Assembly: GCF_029873635.1 (NCBI RefSeq)
Contig: NC_080422.1
Location: 14,663,936-14,727,935, forward strand
Direction of reading: 5' to 3'
Length of the DNA stretch: 64,000 bases
From: Malania oleifera
Taxonomy: Eukaryota > Streptophyta > Magnoliopsida > Santalales > Ximeniaceae
Made by a program: the position numbers and the translations under genes. Position 1 is the first letter of the stretch. Each line of letters opens with the position of its first letter. The notes below the pieces were generated by a model. That model saw nothing but the letters and a program-made list of their open reading frames with translations, was not told the DNA's origin and did not search any database. This document shows, in pieces, positions 34,801-44,217 of this stretch.

Positions 34801-37280
34801 GTACAGTACAACATTTGATACAAAAATACAGAATGATAGCGTTCTATATAGAACTACAGTATTATAGTATTTTATACAGAATTACAGTATTTCAGTGGTT
34901 TTATACAAATCTATAGTATAACAGATTATACTGATTTGTGAAATGAAATCAAGTGATTATATTATTTTGGAAATCGCATTTTATGGTTTTAGAACCCTGA
35001 TGGACCATAGTTAGGCACAGTATCGTAGCCCCATAGTTGCCAGTCACACTTCATAGATAGAGTGTTAGTGGCATAGTCGATTGTGCTATAGAAGTGTAGA
35101 GATTACCCCCTGGAGTCCGGACCAGCTTGGTAGGCCAATTGTACTCATAGTTACAGATACAGATACAAATATAGTTGACTTAACCTGGTTAGGCCAACCA
35201 TGACTAGGTCCAGCATTCGGACTGCACAACCTAGATCATGCGGGGTTAATACATGACGTTATTATTTATCCATACGAGGCAGTTCTTCTATGTATATATG
35301 CGCATTTACTTATACAGAGTTATTGTTTTATACAGAGTTATTATTTTATATAGAGCATGATGAGAAAGGGAAGTATGTATTTTGAAATATATTTATATAT
35401 ACATGATTACAATTTTACATGATTTCATAGTGAAAGAAAAGGTAAATAATGGTTGTATATTTGGAACACTAAAACTCATATTGCCACACACTGATAATAA
35501 CTTATTCCCACTTACCAAGAGGTGTCTCACTCCAAGTATATAGAGCATGATGAGAAAGGAAAGTACGTATTTTGAAATATATTTATATATATACGTGATT
35601 ACAGTTTTACATGATTTCATAGTGAAAGAAAAGGTAAATAATGGCTGTATATTTGGAACACTAAAACTCATATTGCCACACACTGATAATAACTTATTCT
35701 CACTTACCAAGAGGTGTCTCACTCCAAAAATTGAAACATTTCAGGAGATCTAGACAGATGAGCGAAGCAAGTTCCGAGGTAGAGGGGGTGTTGGTACAAT
35801 CATAGTTTCGAGGTAAGTGTTTGAATTGGGAATGTGTTTTTTGTAATCCCTAGGATGTGTTTATGGATTTTTGGGGATGTATATGTATAATTATGAAAAT
35901 AGTAGAACTCTGGTATTGTTGTTGGATGTATGTATATATATAGATGCTTCCGCTTTGTAGTATGTTATCTTGAGGACTGTAGTACCTGGTGCCATTTTGG
36001 GCATTACAAGGTACTTGAGTGTATTTATACAGATATTGTGAATGGAGTATTGCATAGAGCATTACAGTTGGTATCAGGGCAAACTTATTTTATTTTATTA
36101 TTTAAAAAAAACAGAATTTTTGGGTCATGACAGTTTTTTTGGCTAAGGCTGCAAACTATTTTGACATAGAAGGGCTTCTGTGCAAAAGGGTGAGCTATTT
36201 GGCCATAAAGCCTCATTGTAATTAAGAATAAAATTGATTATTTATACAAATAACTCAGTAAATGTAAAACCAAAACAAAAAATACCCAAATTGACATAAG
36301 TACTTAATTTAAATACTTTTTCATACGAAATACTTGTTTATTAAGACGTTCCAAATAAGGACAAAGTAAAATTACATCAATAATCAACATAATATATTCT
36401 TTAAATTAATAGTTTTTTATTATTTTTATTTTTTAAAAATTATTCATTTATTAGTTTACTTCATTACATTGTATTTGTAAATGATAGATAATTACTGTCC
36501 AAAAGCCACAAAGCATGTGTGCCCGTGAGCTAGTTTTAAGAAACAGTTTGTTTCTGCACTATTATTTAGCCTCTGAATATTAAATCAAGAATTTTGGACC
36601 TAAGAAAAACAAAAACCCCAATCTGGGCTCCACAATGATGTTCAAATGTTTTGTTTTATTTTTTTTCTCTCCAGCAGACATAACCCAACAAAAAACAAGT
36701 AGATTCCCTCATACTTTCTTTTCTTTTCTTTTCCTCCAGGTTTTCCAAGTTCCAAACAGAGCTTAAATAAACCTAGGTTTCAATATTTCAAGCTTCTATT
36801 TCAGAAACAAAAGCATAACTTAAATTTACGAACTTTCAGATCCGTAGCAAATTCTTGTACGAATAAACAACGAATTTTCAAGAAAAATAATGAAACTATC
36901 ATCAGAGCTAATCATTAAACACTACATCAATTAATTCACCACATCGAAAAATAATAGCAACCAAAAATCAGCTTTAAACAAACGAGCGTATGCTAATTAT
37001 TAAACAATTAACAAAATTAAATTAATAACAGCAAGGGGTACCTCGTCTAATTCCTTCTTGTCGGCTTTGGGTTGCTTCAAAGGCTTGGCCTTTCCACCTA
37101 CAAATACAAAACGTGACCAGCGTTGATCTTTTCACGAAATCGAAACATCATATCGAAGAAAATCATAAAATAGGGTTACGAAGAAGGCGATTCTACAGAA
37201 GAACAATAGACTAAGATGATGCATATCGGATCTGAGACAATAGAGAGACCGTAGAGTCTCATACCTTGCTTGGACGACAT
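31860..37280 (-). CDS. TMA7: Translation machinery-associated protein TMA7 (four exons)
   Basis: Minus-strand gene with four short coding exons: 37265-37280, 37042-37097, 32058-32099 and 31860-31940. All introns are GT-AG. They encode 64 residues plus stop, exactly the length of the eukaryotic TMA7/CCDC72 family. Exon 1 gives MSSKQ and the first base of a Gly codon. Exon 2 gives the signature GGKAKPLKQPKADKKELDE. Exon 3 gives MDKANLQKKKEEEK. Exon 4 gives ALKELRAKAQQKGAFGGSG and ends LKKSGKK. The protein is highly charged and helical, with no membrane segment. In yeast, TMA7 was found with ribosomes and affects translation; its precise role is not settled. Intron 2 is about 4.94 kb and has taken in a 2.35-kb solo LTR. 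All splice sites and the frame are intact, so the gene looks functional. Its leader carries telo-box repeats typical of plant translation genes. Confidence 0.93.
33290..33570 (-). pseudogene. GC-richer island in TMA7 intron 2, possible gene fragment
   Basis: A stretch with coding-like composition in an otherwise AT-rich intron. On the minus strand it reads through segments such as ADAFGAAAAEALPKASA and RVVPVMLKTGMTSLVHQL, interrupted by stops. A short repeat (gatgcttncggcaatg) occurs at about 33310 and 33490. I do not recognise the parent protein. It may be a captured gene fragment or part of a retroelement. Confidence 0.25.
33779..36132 (+). mobile_element. Solo LTR in TMA7 intron 2
   Basis: A 2354-bp LTR, tgtagagacccgg to gggtcatgaca, flanked by gcttt (33774-33778) and gtttt (36133-36137), a 5-bp duplication with one difference. 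A TATA-like ccctatataag lies at about 33970-33980. Upstream are two imperfect GTCGAC words (tcgtcgacggtttt near 33866; aaaccgtcaacagttt near 33936). Later blocks shared with the other LTRs are cggactgcacaacc (35218), the cacactgataataa block, and aagaggtgtctcac (35517, 35709). It lies antisense to TMA7 transcription. The element proper has been lost by recombination. Confidence 0.87.
35351..35728. repeat. 190-bp tandem duplication inside the solo LTR
   Basis: Units at about 35351-35540 and 35541-35728 are almost identical, each running from tagagcatgatgagaaagg through gaaatatatttatata, gtgaaagaaaaggtaaataatgg and ttgccacacactgataataa to aagaggtgtctcactccaa. The duplicated piece contains the conserved 3' LTR block. 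High identity suggests a late event. Confidence 0.88.
36138..37041 (-). other. TMA7 intron 2, upstream part
   Basis: Plain AT-rich intron sequence between the target duplication and exon 2. The minus-strand donor follows exon 2 at 37041-37040 (GAG|GTACCCC). No further element is seen. Confidence 0.6.
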
Positions 37281-37301
37281 GATTGTTGATTATCTATGTA
37301 G

Positions 37302-37325
37302 AGTTAGGGTTAGGGTTAGGGTTTT
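37302..37325 (-). promoter_or_regulatory. Telo-box repeat in the TMA7 leader
   Basis: On the minus strand this reads aaaccctaaccctaacccta followed by ctctac, that is, AAACCCTAA and two further CCCTAA units, 22-45 bases upstream of the TMA7 start codon. The telo box (AAACCCTAA) is an established element in promoters and leaders of plant translation genes such as eEF1A and ribosomal proteins, so it fits the gene's role. The repeat is too short to be an interstitial telomere. Confidence 0.75.
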
Positions 37326-37614
37326 GGTTGGTTGCAGAAACGGAAAACGGAGAAGGCCAAGATCCCCAACCCTAACACAGACAAAATATATGAAAATTGT
37401 TAATTTCTTCTTATTTCTTTATATAGGAGAGGTGGTACTATTTCCACGTATATTTTGCCTCTTATCAAATCAAATCAAATAAAAAAAAATGGATTAATCA
37501 TTTTTTCCATTCGAAGTTTTAAATGTTTTTTAGTTATTAATTTGGTTTCAATTCAGCTCATTCAATAATCTAATGTATTATAAATATATATAATACATAT
37601 TATATATATATATA
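37326..37614. promoter_or_regulatory. Upstream region of TMA7
   Basis: Probable promoter and 5' leader start on the minus strand. A TATA-like ctatataaagaaa lies at about 37412-37425 (minus strand), some 135 bases before the start codon and compatible with a leader of about 100 bases. A TA-rich run at 37570-37619 closes the region. Confidence 0.45.
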
Positions 37615-38330
37615 TATAATACAACAACAACAATAACAAGCCTTAAGTCCCATTAGGTGGGATCGGCTACATGAATCCTTTTTCACCAATTCACCCGATT
37701 TAGAGCATATTCCTTTATTAGATTTTAGCTATTAAATCCTTCCTCATAACTTCATTTCAAGTTATTTTAAGCTTACTCTTACCTCTTTTCATGTCAGAAA
37801 TCATAACTGACTCATCCTCGTAGGTACTCTATTAGGTGTGCATTTTAAATGCCCAAAGCAACTAAATTGTACCTCCCTTATCTTATTTTCAACCGGTATT
37901 ATGCCTAAATTATTACATATATGTTTATTTCTTATTTTATCTTTTAATGTTAAACCACTCATCAACCTTAATATTGCATCTCAACAACAACAACAACAAC
38001 AAAAATCAAGTCTTAGTCCCACTAAGTGAGATCGGTTATATGAATCATTTTTCGTCAATTTATGCAATCATGAACCATTTCTTTTGATATATTCAAAAGT
38101 ATTAAATTCTTATTCACCATCTTCTCCCAAGTTATTTAAGGTCTACCCTTACCCCTTCTACTGTCCCTCACAATAACTAAGTCAATTTTTCTCACAAGTA
38201 TACTATGTGTCCTACGTTGCAGGTGTACATATCATCTGAGTCGTTCCTCCCTTATCTTATCTTCTATAAGTGTTACACATAACTTACCATGAATATGTTC
38301 ATTCCTTAATTTATCTTAAATTGAAATTGT
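37615..38330 (-). mobile_element. Two RTE-type LINE 3' ends in tandem
   Basis: Two 5'-truncated LINE tails in the same (minus) orientation: (caa)n at 37621-37637 then gccttaagtcccattaggtg ggatcggctacatgaatcc; and (caa)n at 37983-38002 then agtcttagtcccactaagtg agatcggttatatgaatc. The minus-strand reading is HVADPT-like, followed by a (TTG)n tail, as in the intron copy at 19300-19490. Each extends about 350 bp and is decayed. The second apparently inserted next to or into the first. Confidence 0.75.
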
Positions 38331-39344
38331 ATTAATCTAATATTCATGCTTAAATTTTTATTTAGATATTTAAAATTTACATTTTGATTATTATAAAAGA
38401 AAAATATATTTTTTAGTGATTTTAAAATTTCAACTTAACTTAATGATTGGATTTTATTAACCATTTGATATTGATCTAAAAATTGGTTAACCGAATTTCG
38501 ATAACCTTTTAAAATGATTTGGTTTTGATTCACATATTTTAGCGAATCAAAACTTCAGTTTGGTCGAAGGAATTTCATGCCCACCCTTAATATCAAATGC
38601 CTAAATTTTTCTAAAACCCTATTTTATTTGAATGCTCTGAAGATATTAAGCTGCCATAGAAATCGAATCCTAATCAGATTGTTATTTCGATATAGAAGAT
38701 ATATCATTGAGTCCATAAGTTCGTGATAAAAGTTTGTATTATGAAATCGACAATTGTTTAACTAAGATTAATTATAAGATTATAAAAAACACAATATGAT
38801 CTATAAGATGTCATGTACTCGAAAGTTTATATAAAAAATTTAAGTAATAGTTATCTCCATTTTTTTCAGAAGGTAATATATCTCAAAAACATAAATTTAT
38901 TTTATTTTAGATTCTCATTATTAAGAATTCAACTTTAAGAAATAAAAATTTTCTCATTACACATCTTTTTAGAAATGAAAATGATTTTTAGTAATAGAAA
39001 TTTTCCGTATTCTGGTTTTTTTTTTTTTTTTTTTCTAATGATAGTTATCATAAGTATAATAACATTTATTTTACTAAATGGTATTATTGGTTTCAAAATT
39101 CTTTTTTTTAATTTATTTTTAACATTTTAACTATTATTTAATAATTATTAATATAAAAGTACAAATACTAGAAATTATTTTGTGAATAAAAAATTCTTTA
39201 TCTTTTGACAATAAGAACAAAAATTCATAAAAAAAGTAAATGTATATATTATATATAAAACGGTTTATATAAATAGCATAAATTATTTTATGCATGAAAA
39301 TATTTTATTGGTTAATAACAACACTAAATATTTCTAAAAGAAAT
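38331..39344. other. AT-rich spacer
   Basis: No gene. The stretch 38440-38590 ends with a block reading cttcagtttggtcgaagg and atgcccaccctta, which resembles the region at 47770-48180 (gaaccg, gaagtttcggttcac, ggttcggttaattgaag). Both look like remnants of one dispersed repeat. The rest is T/A-rich low-complexity sequence. Confidence 0.4.
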
Positions 39345-39712
39345 ATATGTATAGTGACACGAATTTTATACAGCGGAAGACCTCAAATTCATTATACCAG
39401 AGTATTAACTAACCTCATTAAAATAATATCTTCAATATCAAATTTAATTCATCCTTAGAAATTTTAAAATATATAAGAATAACAAATTTAATATATAATC
39501 TAAACTGCTTTCTAACCACACCCATGCTTCCACAACGCTACTTTGATTTCGGTTATGCTCCTCAAAATATATGAAATGTTTGATAAAAATTGGGGTGAGA
39601 CACTTCTCAATAAGTAAGGTTTAGATTATTATTAGTGTGTGGCTAAAATTAGTTGTGATATAAAATATAAACACTCAAATTTTAAGAACAAAAAAAATAT
39701 AATAAAAAGAAA
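39345..39712 (-). mobile_element. LTR 3' fragment, reverse copy of the 5724-6298 type
   Basis: Reverse complement matches 5990-6250: cagcggaagacctcaaat against atttgaggtcttctgttg-type sequence, ccagagtattaa, cccatgcttccacaacgc, ggtgagacacttctcaataag. The stem-loop block is at about 39593-39607. It abuts the next LTR fragment at 39713, which has a clean LTR end, so one probably inserted into the other. Confidence 0.65.
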
Positions 39713-41018
39713 TGTAACATTCCTAACCAGAGTGGGTTCCTACATATAAATTTTTCATAAGAAATAAATAAATCTCAATTATTATTATTATTCCAGAGCA
39801 CTAATTAGTTTTATTACAAATATATATCTCAACTATTAAAATTAACATTCTTAAAATTCTAAAATACACAAATAAATTTTAAATCGTATTATAGTAAATT
39901 TTATTCTACTCTACTCTTTCTAATCTCACTCACGCTTCTGTTGCGCAACTCTGATTTCTAGTACATTTTTCAAAATTATCTGAAATGTAAAATAATGATT
40001 GGAGTGAGACAACGTTTAGTAAGTAAATAAGATTATTATTAGTGTGTGGTCAAGATGAGTTTTCGTAACATTATAATTTCATAAAATAATATTTAATACT
40101 ATAACTTCAAAACTGATTTTAAAATAACAGTATATCTAAAAATCATTGTATAAAACGTTTACCATCAACTATAACAATAAAAATATTTTTAATCATATAC
40201 TATAACTGTTAAATTGAACTTATTAACTTTAAAACTATAACTATAATACTTAATATTAAGTATACATATATATTTTTTCATATGCTCTTCTTTCAAATCA
40301 TCATTTAGGCACAAAAAAGGTCATGTTCACATAAATGCATATAAAAATGTCATGTTCGCATAAATGCATATATACATATACTATAAAAACCTCTCCTGGG
40401 CATGTTAGTCGTAAGTCATGTTTACTTCCATGACAATGTTGTACGGTCCGAAAACTAGACTTAGCTGACTGGCCGGTCAAACTAAATCAACTAAATCATT
40501 ATTAAGTGAGATTTTCCCTATTAAGTCCTGACTCGGAACTAGGTGTACACTCAGGAGAAATTTACTGTCATATAAAACTACTCTATAAACAATGTGGGTG
40601 CACTCTGATCCATTTAAACTTTAAACTATGGTACCGAACATTCGTAATTTTTGTATCCTCTAAACCATAAGGGGTTTTGAAAACGTTTTGTTATATAATT
40701 TATACAATTAAAATAATATCATGACAATCTTATTTTTACTAATATTTTCGTGAAATATACAATATAAAAATAAACTTATGTCATATTTACTCATATTTTC
40801 GTGAAATATGTAACGTAAAAATAAACTTTTGCTACACGATTTTCATGTTAAAAATATTTTCTTGAATAAAAAGTAATGTTGTAAAATACCCAAGGGGTTT
40901 AGAACATTACTTAGTTCAAAAATAAATACAAATATATTAAAGGTATAATTAAATTTGCATAAAAATAAATTCAAGTATATTTTATGAAAAATAACTAATA
41001 TAATCAAAATTTACTTAC
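39713..41018 (-). mobile_element. LTR fragment, reverse copy of the 52987-55504 family
   Basis: Begins with an LTR terminus (tgtaacattcc; minus strand ggaatgttaca). It matches the 3' half of the solo LTR at 52987-55504 in reverse: gtggtcaagatgag, gtccgaaaactagacttagctg, actggccggtcaaac, ccgactcggaactaggtgtacactcagga, caatgtgggtgcactctgat. It ends at about 41018 near the point that corresponds to 54190 of the solo LTR, so its upstream half is missing. Confidence 0.75.
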
Positions 41019-41188
41019 ACTGATTTAGCCCTGTGAAATAGTCACAACGAATGAGTCCCTGTCTAGCTACAAGACAACCATCGACCTATTCTACCCATTT
41101 CCCACATCCTATACTTTGGTATGTTCACATAACTACTCCTGACAAAGTCTACAAGACCTAACAACCTAATTTTACTCTGATACCAAGC
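41019..41188 (-). mobile_element. Leader stub of a Ty3/gypsy element with primer-binding site
   Basis: Short internal remnant next to the LTR at 41189. On the minus strand the LTR end is followed by gc and then tggtatcagag (41175-41185), the usual tRNA-Met-type primer-binding site. This makes the neighbouring LTR a 5' LTR. No gag is left before the next fragment begins. Confidence 0.75.
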
Positions 41189-41391
41189 TGTCACGCCTCG
41201 AACCCGCAAATGGGCCCCGAGTGTGAATTTAGTAACCTAACCTATCTCTGTATCAATTAAAACATACATGATACTATACCGAATGAGGGTCTGACCCCGT
41301 GGGGTACACGTGTTGTAACGACCCGAAGAGTAACGGTATTTAAATAATAAAATAAAGGGGAATGGAAACTGGAAACAGAAGTAGGAAGTTG

Positions 41392-41625
41392 ACTTCGTCG
41401 ACGACATTGCATTTTGGAAAGGGAAAATTTTGAGGAATTCTCAGCTCCTCGTTGACGAATACAGGGGACTCGTCGACGAAGGATTCGTTGATGAATACAG
41501 GGGACTCGTCGACGAAGAAATACGGAGAGGGGATTTGAGCTGACTGAATTTCGCCGACGAAGACTGAATTTCATCGACGAGATTATTGAAGAATTCGTCG
41601 ACGAATGATGTGGCTCGTTGATGAA
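41392..41625. promoter_or_regulatory. Cluster of nine TCGTCGACGA palindromes before the TATA box
   Basis: Words at about 41396, 41448, 41470, 41486, 41507, 41552, 41571, 41589 and 41613. Four are the perfect palindrome TCGTCGACGA. The others are TCGTTGACGA, TCGTTGATGA (twice), TCGCCGACGA and TCATCGACGA, that is, mostly single C/T or G/A differences at CpG. Two of them share the longer unit gaatacaggggactcgtcga with a 37-base period. The cluster ends some 15 bases before the TATA box. Confidence 0.7.
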
Positions 41626-42257
41626 TTCCCCTGTTCTATAAATATGAAAATCCGGATTTTGACTTCCTAAAGAAGCTAAGTTTTTCCTTTCTCTCTCCTC
41701 TTCGGTTTTCTCTCTCTCTCTCTCTATCTTCAATTTTGGGCCAGATTTGCGCCGGATCGAAGGTTTAAAGCCACGACGACGCTCCTGGAAGAGTTCTCTC
41801 CAAATCTACCGGAGCAGATCGTGGGAGAAAGCAAGTTGGGAATCATCCCAGAGTTGAGGTAAGACTTTTGCTTTTTAAGCCAAATTTGGCCTCAGGGTAG
41901 TTATAAGAAATGTTGTGCGCATGAAAATACTGAAATTTAATACTGGGAGTTTTCACTTTCAGGGTATTGGTTAGGAAATCCTACGGGAGTTAGACTAGTT
42001 TAATTTTGGGGGCTTTCTCGGTAGCCAGGTAAGGGGACAAATTAAGTTAGTTTCTTATGAAAAATGTATGTATTTTTACAGCACTTGATTTCTAGAAAGA
42101 AAGTATGTGTGTATATATATATATGATTTATATATGGGAAATATTGTTGAATATAATAGTATGTTGAATATGGAAAACTTGTTTAGTGTGGCATGAGTAT
42201 AAAATGTATGAATTACTGTTTTCTGGAATGGGATGGTGATATGGATTTTTATAATGG

Positions 42258-42572
42258 GAAAACCGGCATACGGGCCGAGATTTTTATATATGATATGTTA
42301 GCCGGCATGTGGGTCGTGCTATGATGTGATTTGCCAGCGTACAGGCTGTGCTATGATATGTTTGCCAGCGTACGGGCCATGCTATGATGTGATTTTCCAG
42401 CGTACGGGTTGTGCTATGATGTGATTTGCCAGCGTACAGGTCGTGCTATGATGTGATTTGTCAGCGTACGAGCTGTGCTATGATATGTTTGTCGGCGTAT
42501 AGGTCGTGCTATGATGTGATTTGCCAGCGTACAGGCTACGCTATAATGTGTAATACCGGCGTACGGGCCGAT
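42258..42572. repeat. 32-bp minisatellite, about ten units, inside the solo LTR
   Basis: Degenerate units of the form tgccagcgtacgggctgtgc tatgatgtgatt (about 31-33 bases), with the variants acaggtcgtgc and atgatatgtttg. Unit edges drift toward both ends (aaccggcatacgggccg at the left, taccggcgtacgggccgatg at the right). No spacer diversity, so not CRISPR. Confidence 0.88.
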
Positions 42573-44217
42573 GATTTTCATGATACACACTTATACACAA
42601 AATGATATGATTAATGTGAAAATAAATGATATGAGATATCTATGTATCACAGTTTTTAGTATATGTTATATGAAATCAGAACTTGGTTGGCTTGGTCTAG
42701 GCTAGCACTTGCACGGTACCATTATTATGTATCCATGGTCTTCGTGATCATGATATATGTGTTAACGCCGCTGTACGGAGGTGTGAGATTCGATGGTCGA
42801 TATGGCTTTTAAGAAGAGTGTGTGATCGCCCCTGGTATACGGACCAAGTCAGGCAGGCCCATCGGACTTACAGACTGTATGTTTGACTTGGCAGTGGTCG
42901 GTCAACCATTGTCAGGTCCCGCCTTCGGGTCACACAACTCAGTCATGTGGGGGTAATACATGACAACAGCCAGCTAACCTACCAGGATTGTTTTTATGTT
43001 ATTATTACCATATGAGATGAGATATGTTTATGAAAATGTTATATGTTCTGCCATGATTTGATATGTATATGTTTTCCCAAATTTGACAAAACAGTTGATA
43101 TGTTCTGTATGGGATATGTATAACATAGTTTACTCATGTTATCACACACTAGTATTAGTTTATTTCCCTTACTGAGAGGTGTCTCACCCTAAAATTTCAT
43201 AAACTTTTCAGAAGCCCCAGATAGGGGAGCGGGAAAAGCCCCGCTGAATTAGAGCTGTGGTCTGCCCTTTTTGAAGGGTAAGTTTTTGTATGAATAGTTA
43301 GATTTTATGGGAAAAGTTCCTAGATCTCATTTTTGGGTTCTATATATATATATATATATATATGGAAATACAGTGGTATAGTGACTCTGGTATTTGCATT
43401 AATGTGATAGATATTTTGTATTTACAATATTGTGGTTGTATGTTTCCTGCTGCTTAGGCTTCCGTTTGTGTTCTGATGTATCCCTGGTACCCACGGGTCC
43501 AGGTGGATTATAACTTATTAAGCTGGGGTATGAGATATGTGATGATATATTTTATTTAAAAAATAAAAAATAAATAGTGGAAATTAAGCAGGTTGCCACA
43601 CGTATACCCTATACACATTCATATATACCTACATACACATCACATACGCAACGTAAATGTTCTTTCTAATACATACTACGTATCATACTAGAGTCTATAC
43701 ATAGCTAGAGTCTAGAAAACACAGAATGTACCTTGGGTGTCTACAAAACCCAACAATGACAACTCAGTTATAAAATCCATACTTACACAAGTAGTATACA
43801 CAGCTAACCGACAACCACGCTCCCGAACGCTAGGATGCTAGTTTCAACTACTCGAAGGACCTGAAAAACATTTGTATAATCGGGGTGAGACACCTCTCAG
43901 TAAGGAAGAAAACATGTTATATCAGTGTGTGGCATACAAGTGTTATTTCGACATAAAATATAACGCGATACAGTTCCAATATTTTCACAATCCAGTTCCA
44001 GTATATACGATACCAAACATATGGTCAATGTCGTCACACTCGAGCACCCGATACCCTGCAATAATCGAAGCCCCACAGCGACATTGTTGCCAATACAGTG
44101 TCCACTCACACCCATCGATGACCAACCGGAACAAACATACGATATTTCACACCCTCGAATATAGAGCTGGACACTCTCGCCTATGGTATTTAGCTGAGAC
44201 ATGGCGTTTGCCCACGG

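Larger units (their letters stand above)
41314..43600 (+). mobile_element. Solo LTR (TGTAACGACCCG family), nested
   Basis: A 2287-bp LTR, tgtaacgacccg to ggttgccaca, with target duplication cgtgt/cgtat (41309-41313; 43601-43605; one difference). It lies inside the older reverse LTR, whose sequence resumes on both sides (ccccgtgggg before, accctatacacattc after). It has a TCGTCGACGA cluster (41392-41625) directly before a TATA box (ctataaatatg, 41636-41646), a pyrimidine-rich leader (tctctctctctct, about 41710), a 32-bp minisatellite, the cacacaactcagtcatg block (42933) and the stem-loop tgagaggtgtctca (43174-43187). Confidence 0.87.

Noticed and set aside
37302-37325. Interstitial telomeric repeat
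   Set aside because: Only about three units. Position directly before a start codon and known telo-box biology explain it better.
41257-41733. 158-codon minus-strand frame
   Set aside because: It spans the junction of two LTRs and the palindrome cluster; an artefact of motif-rich non-coding DNA.
42258-42572. Regular repeats of about 32 bp resembling a CRISPR array
   Set aside because: There are no unique spacers between units, the unit itself is the whole period, and the context is a plant LTR.
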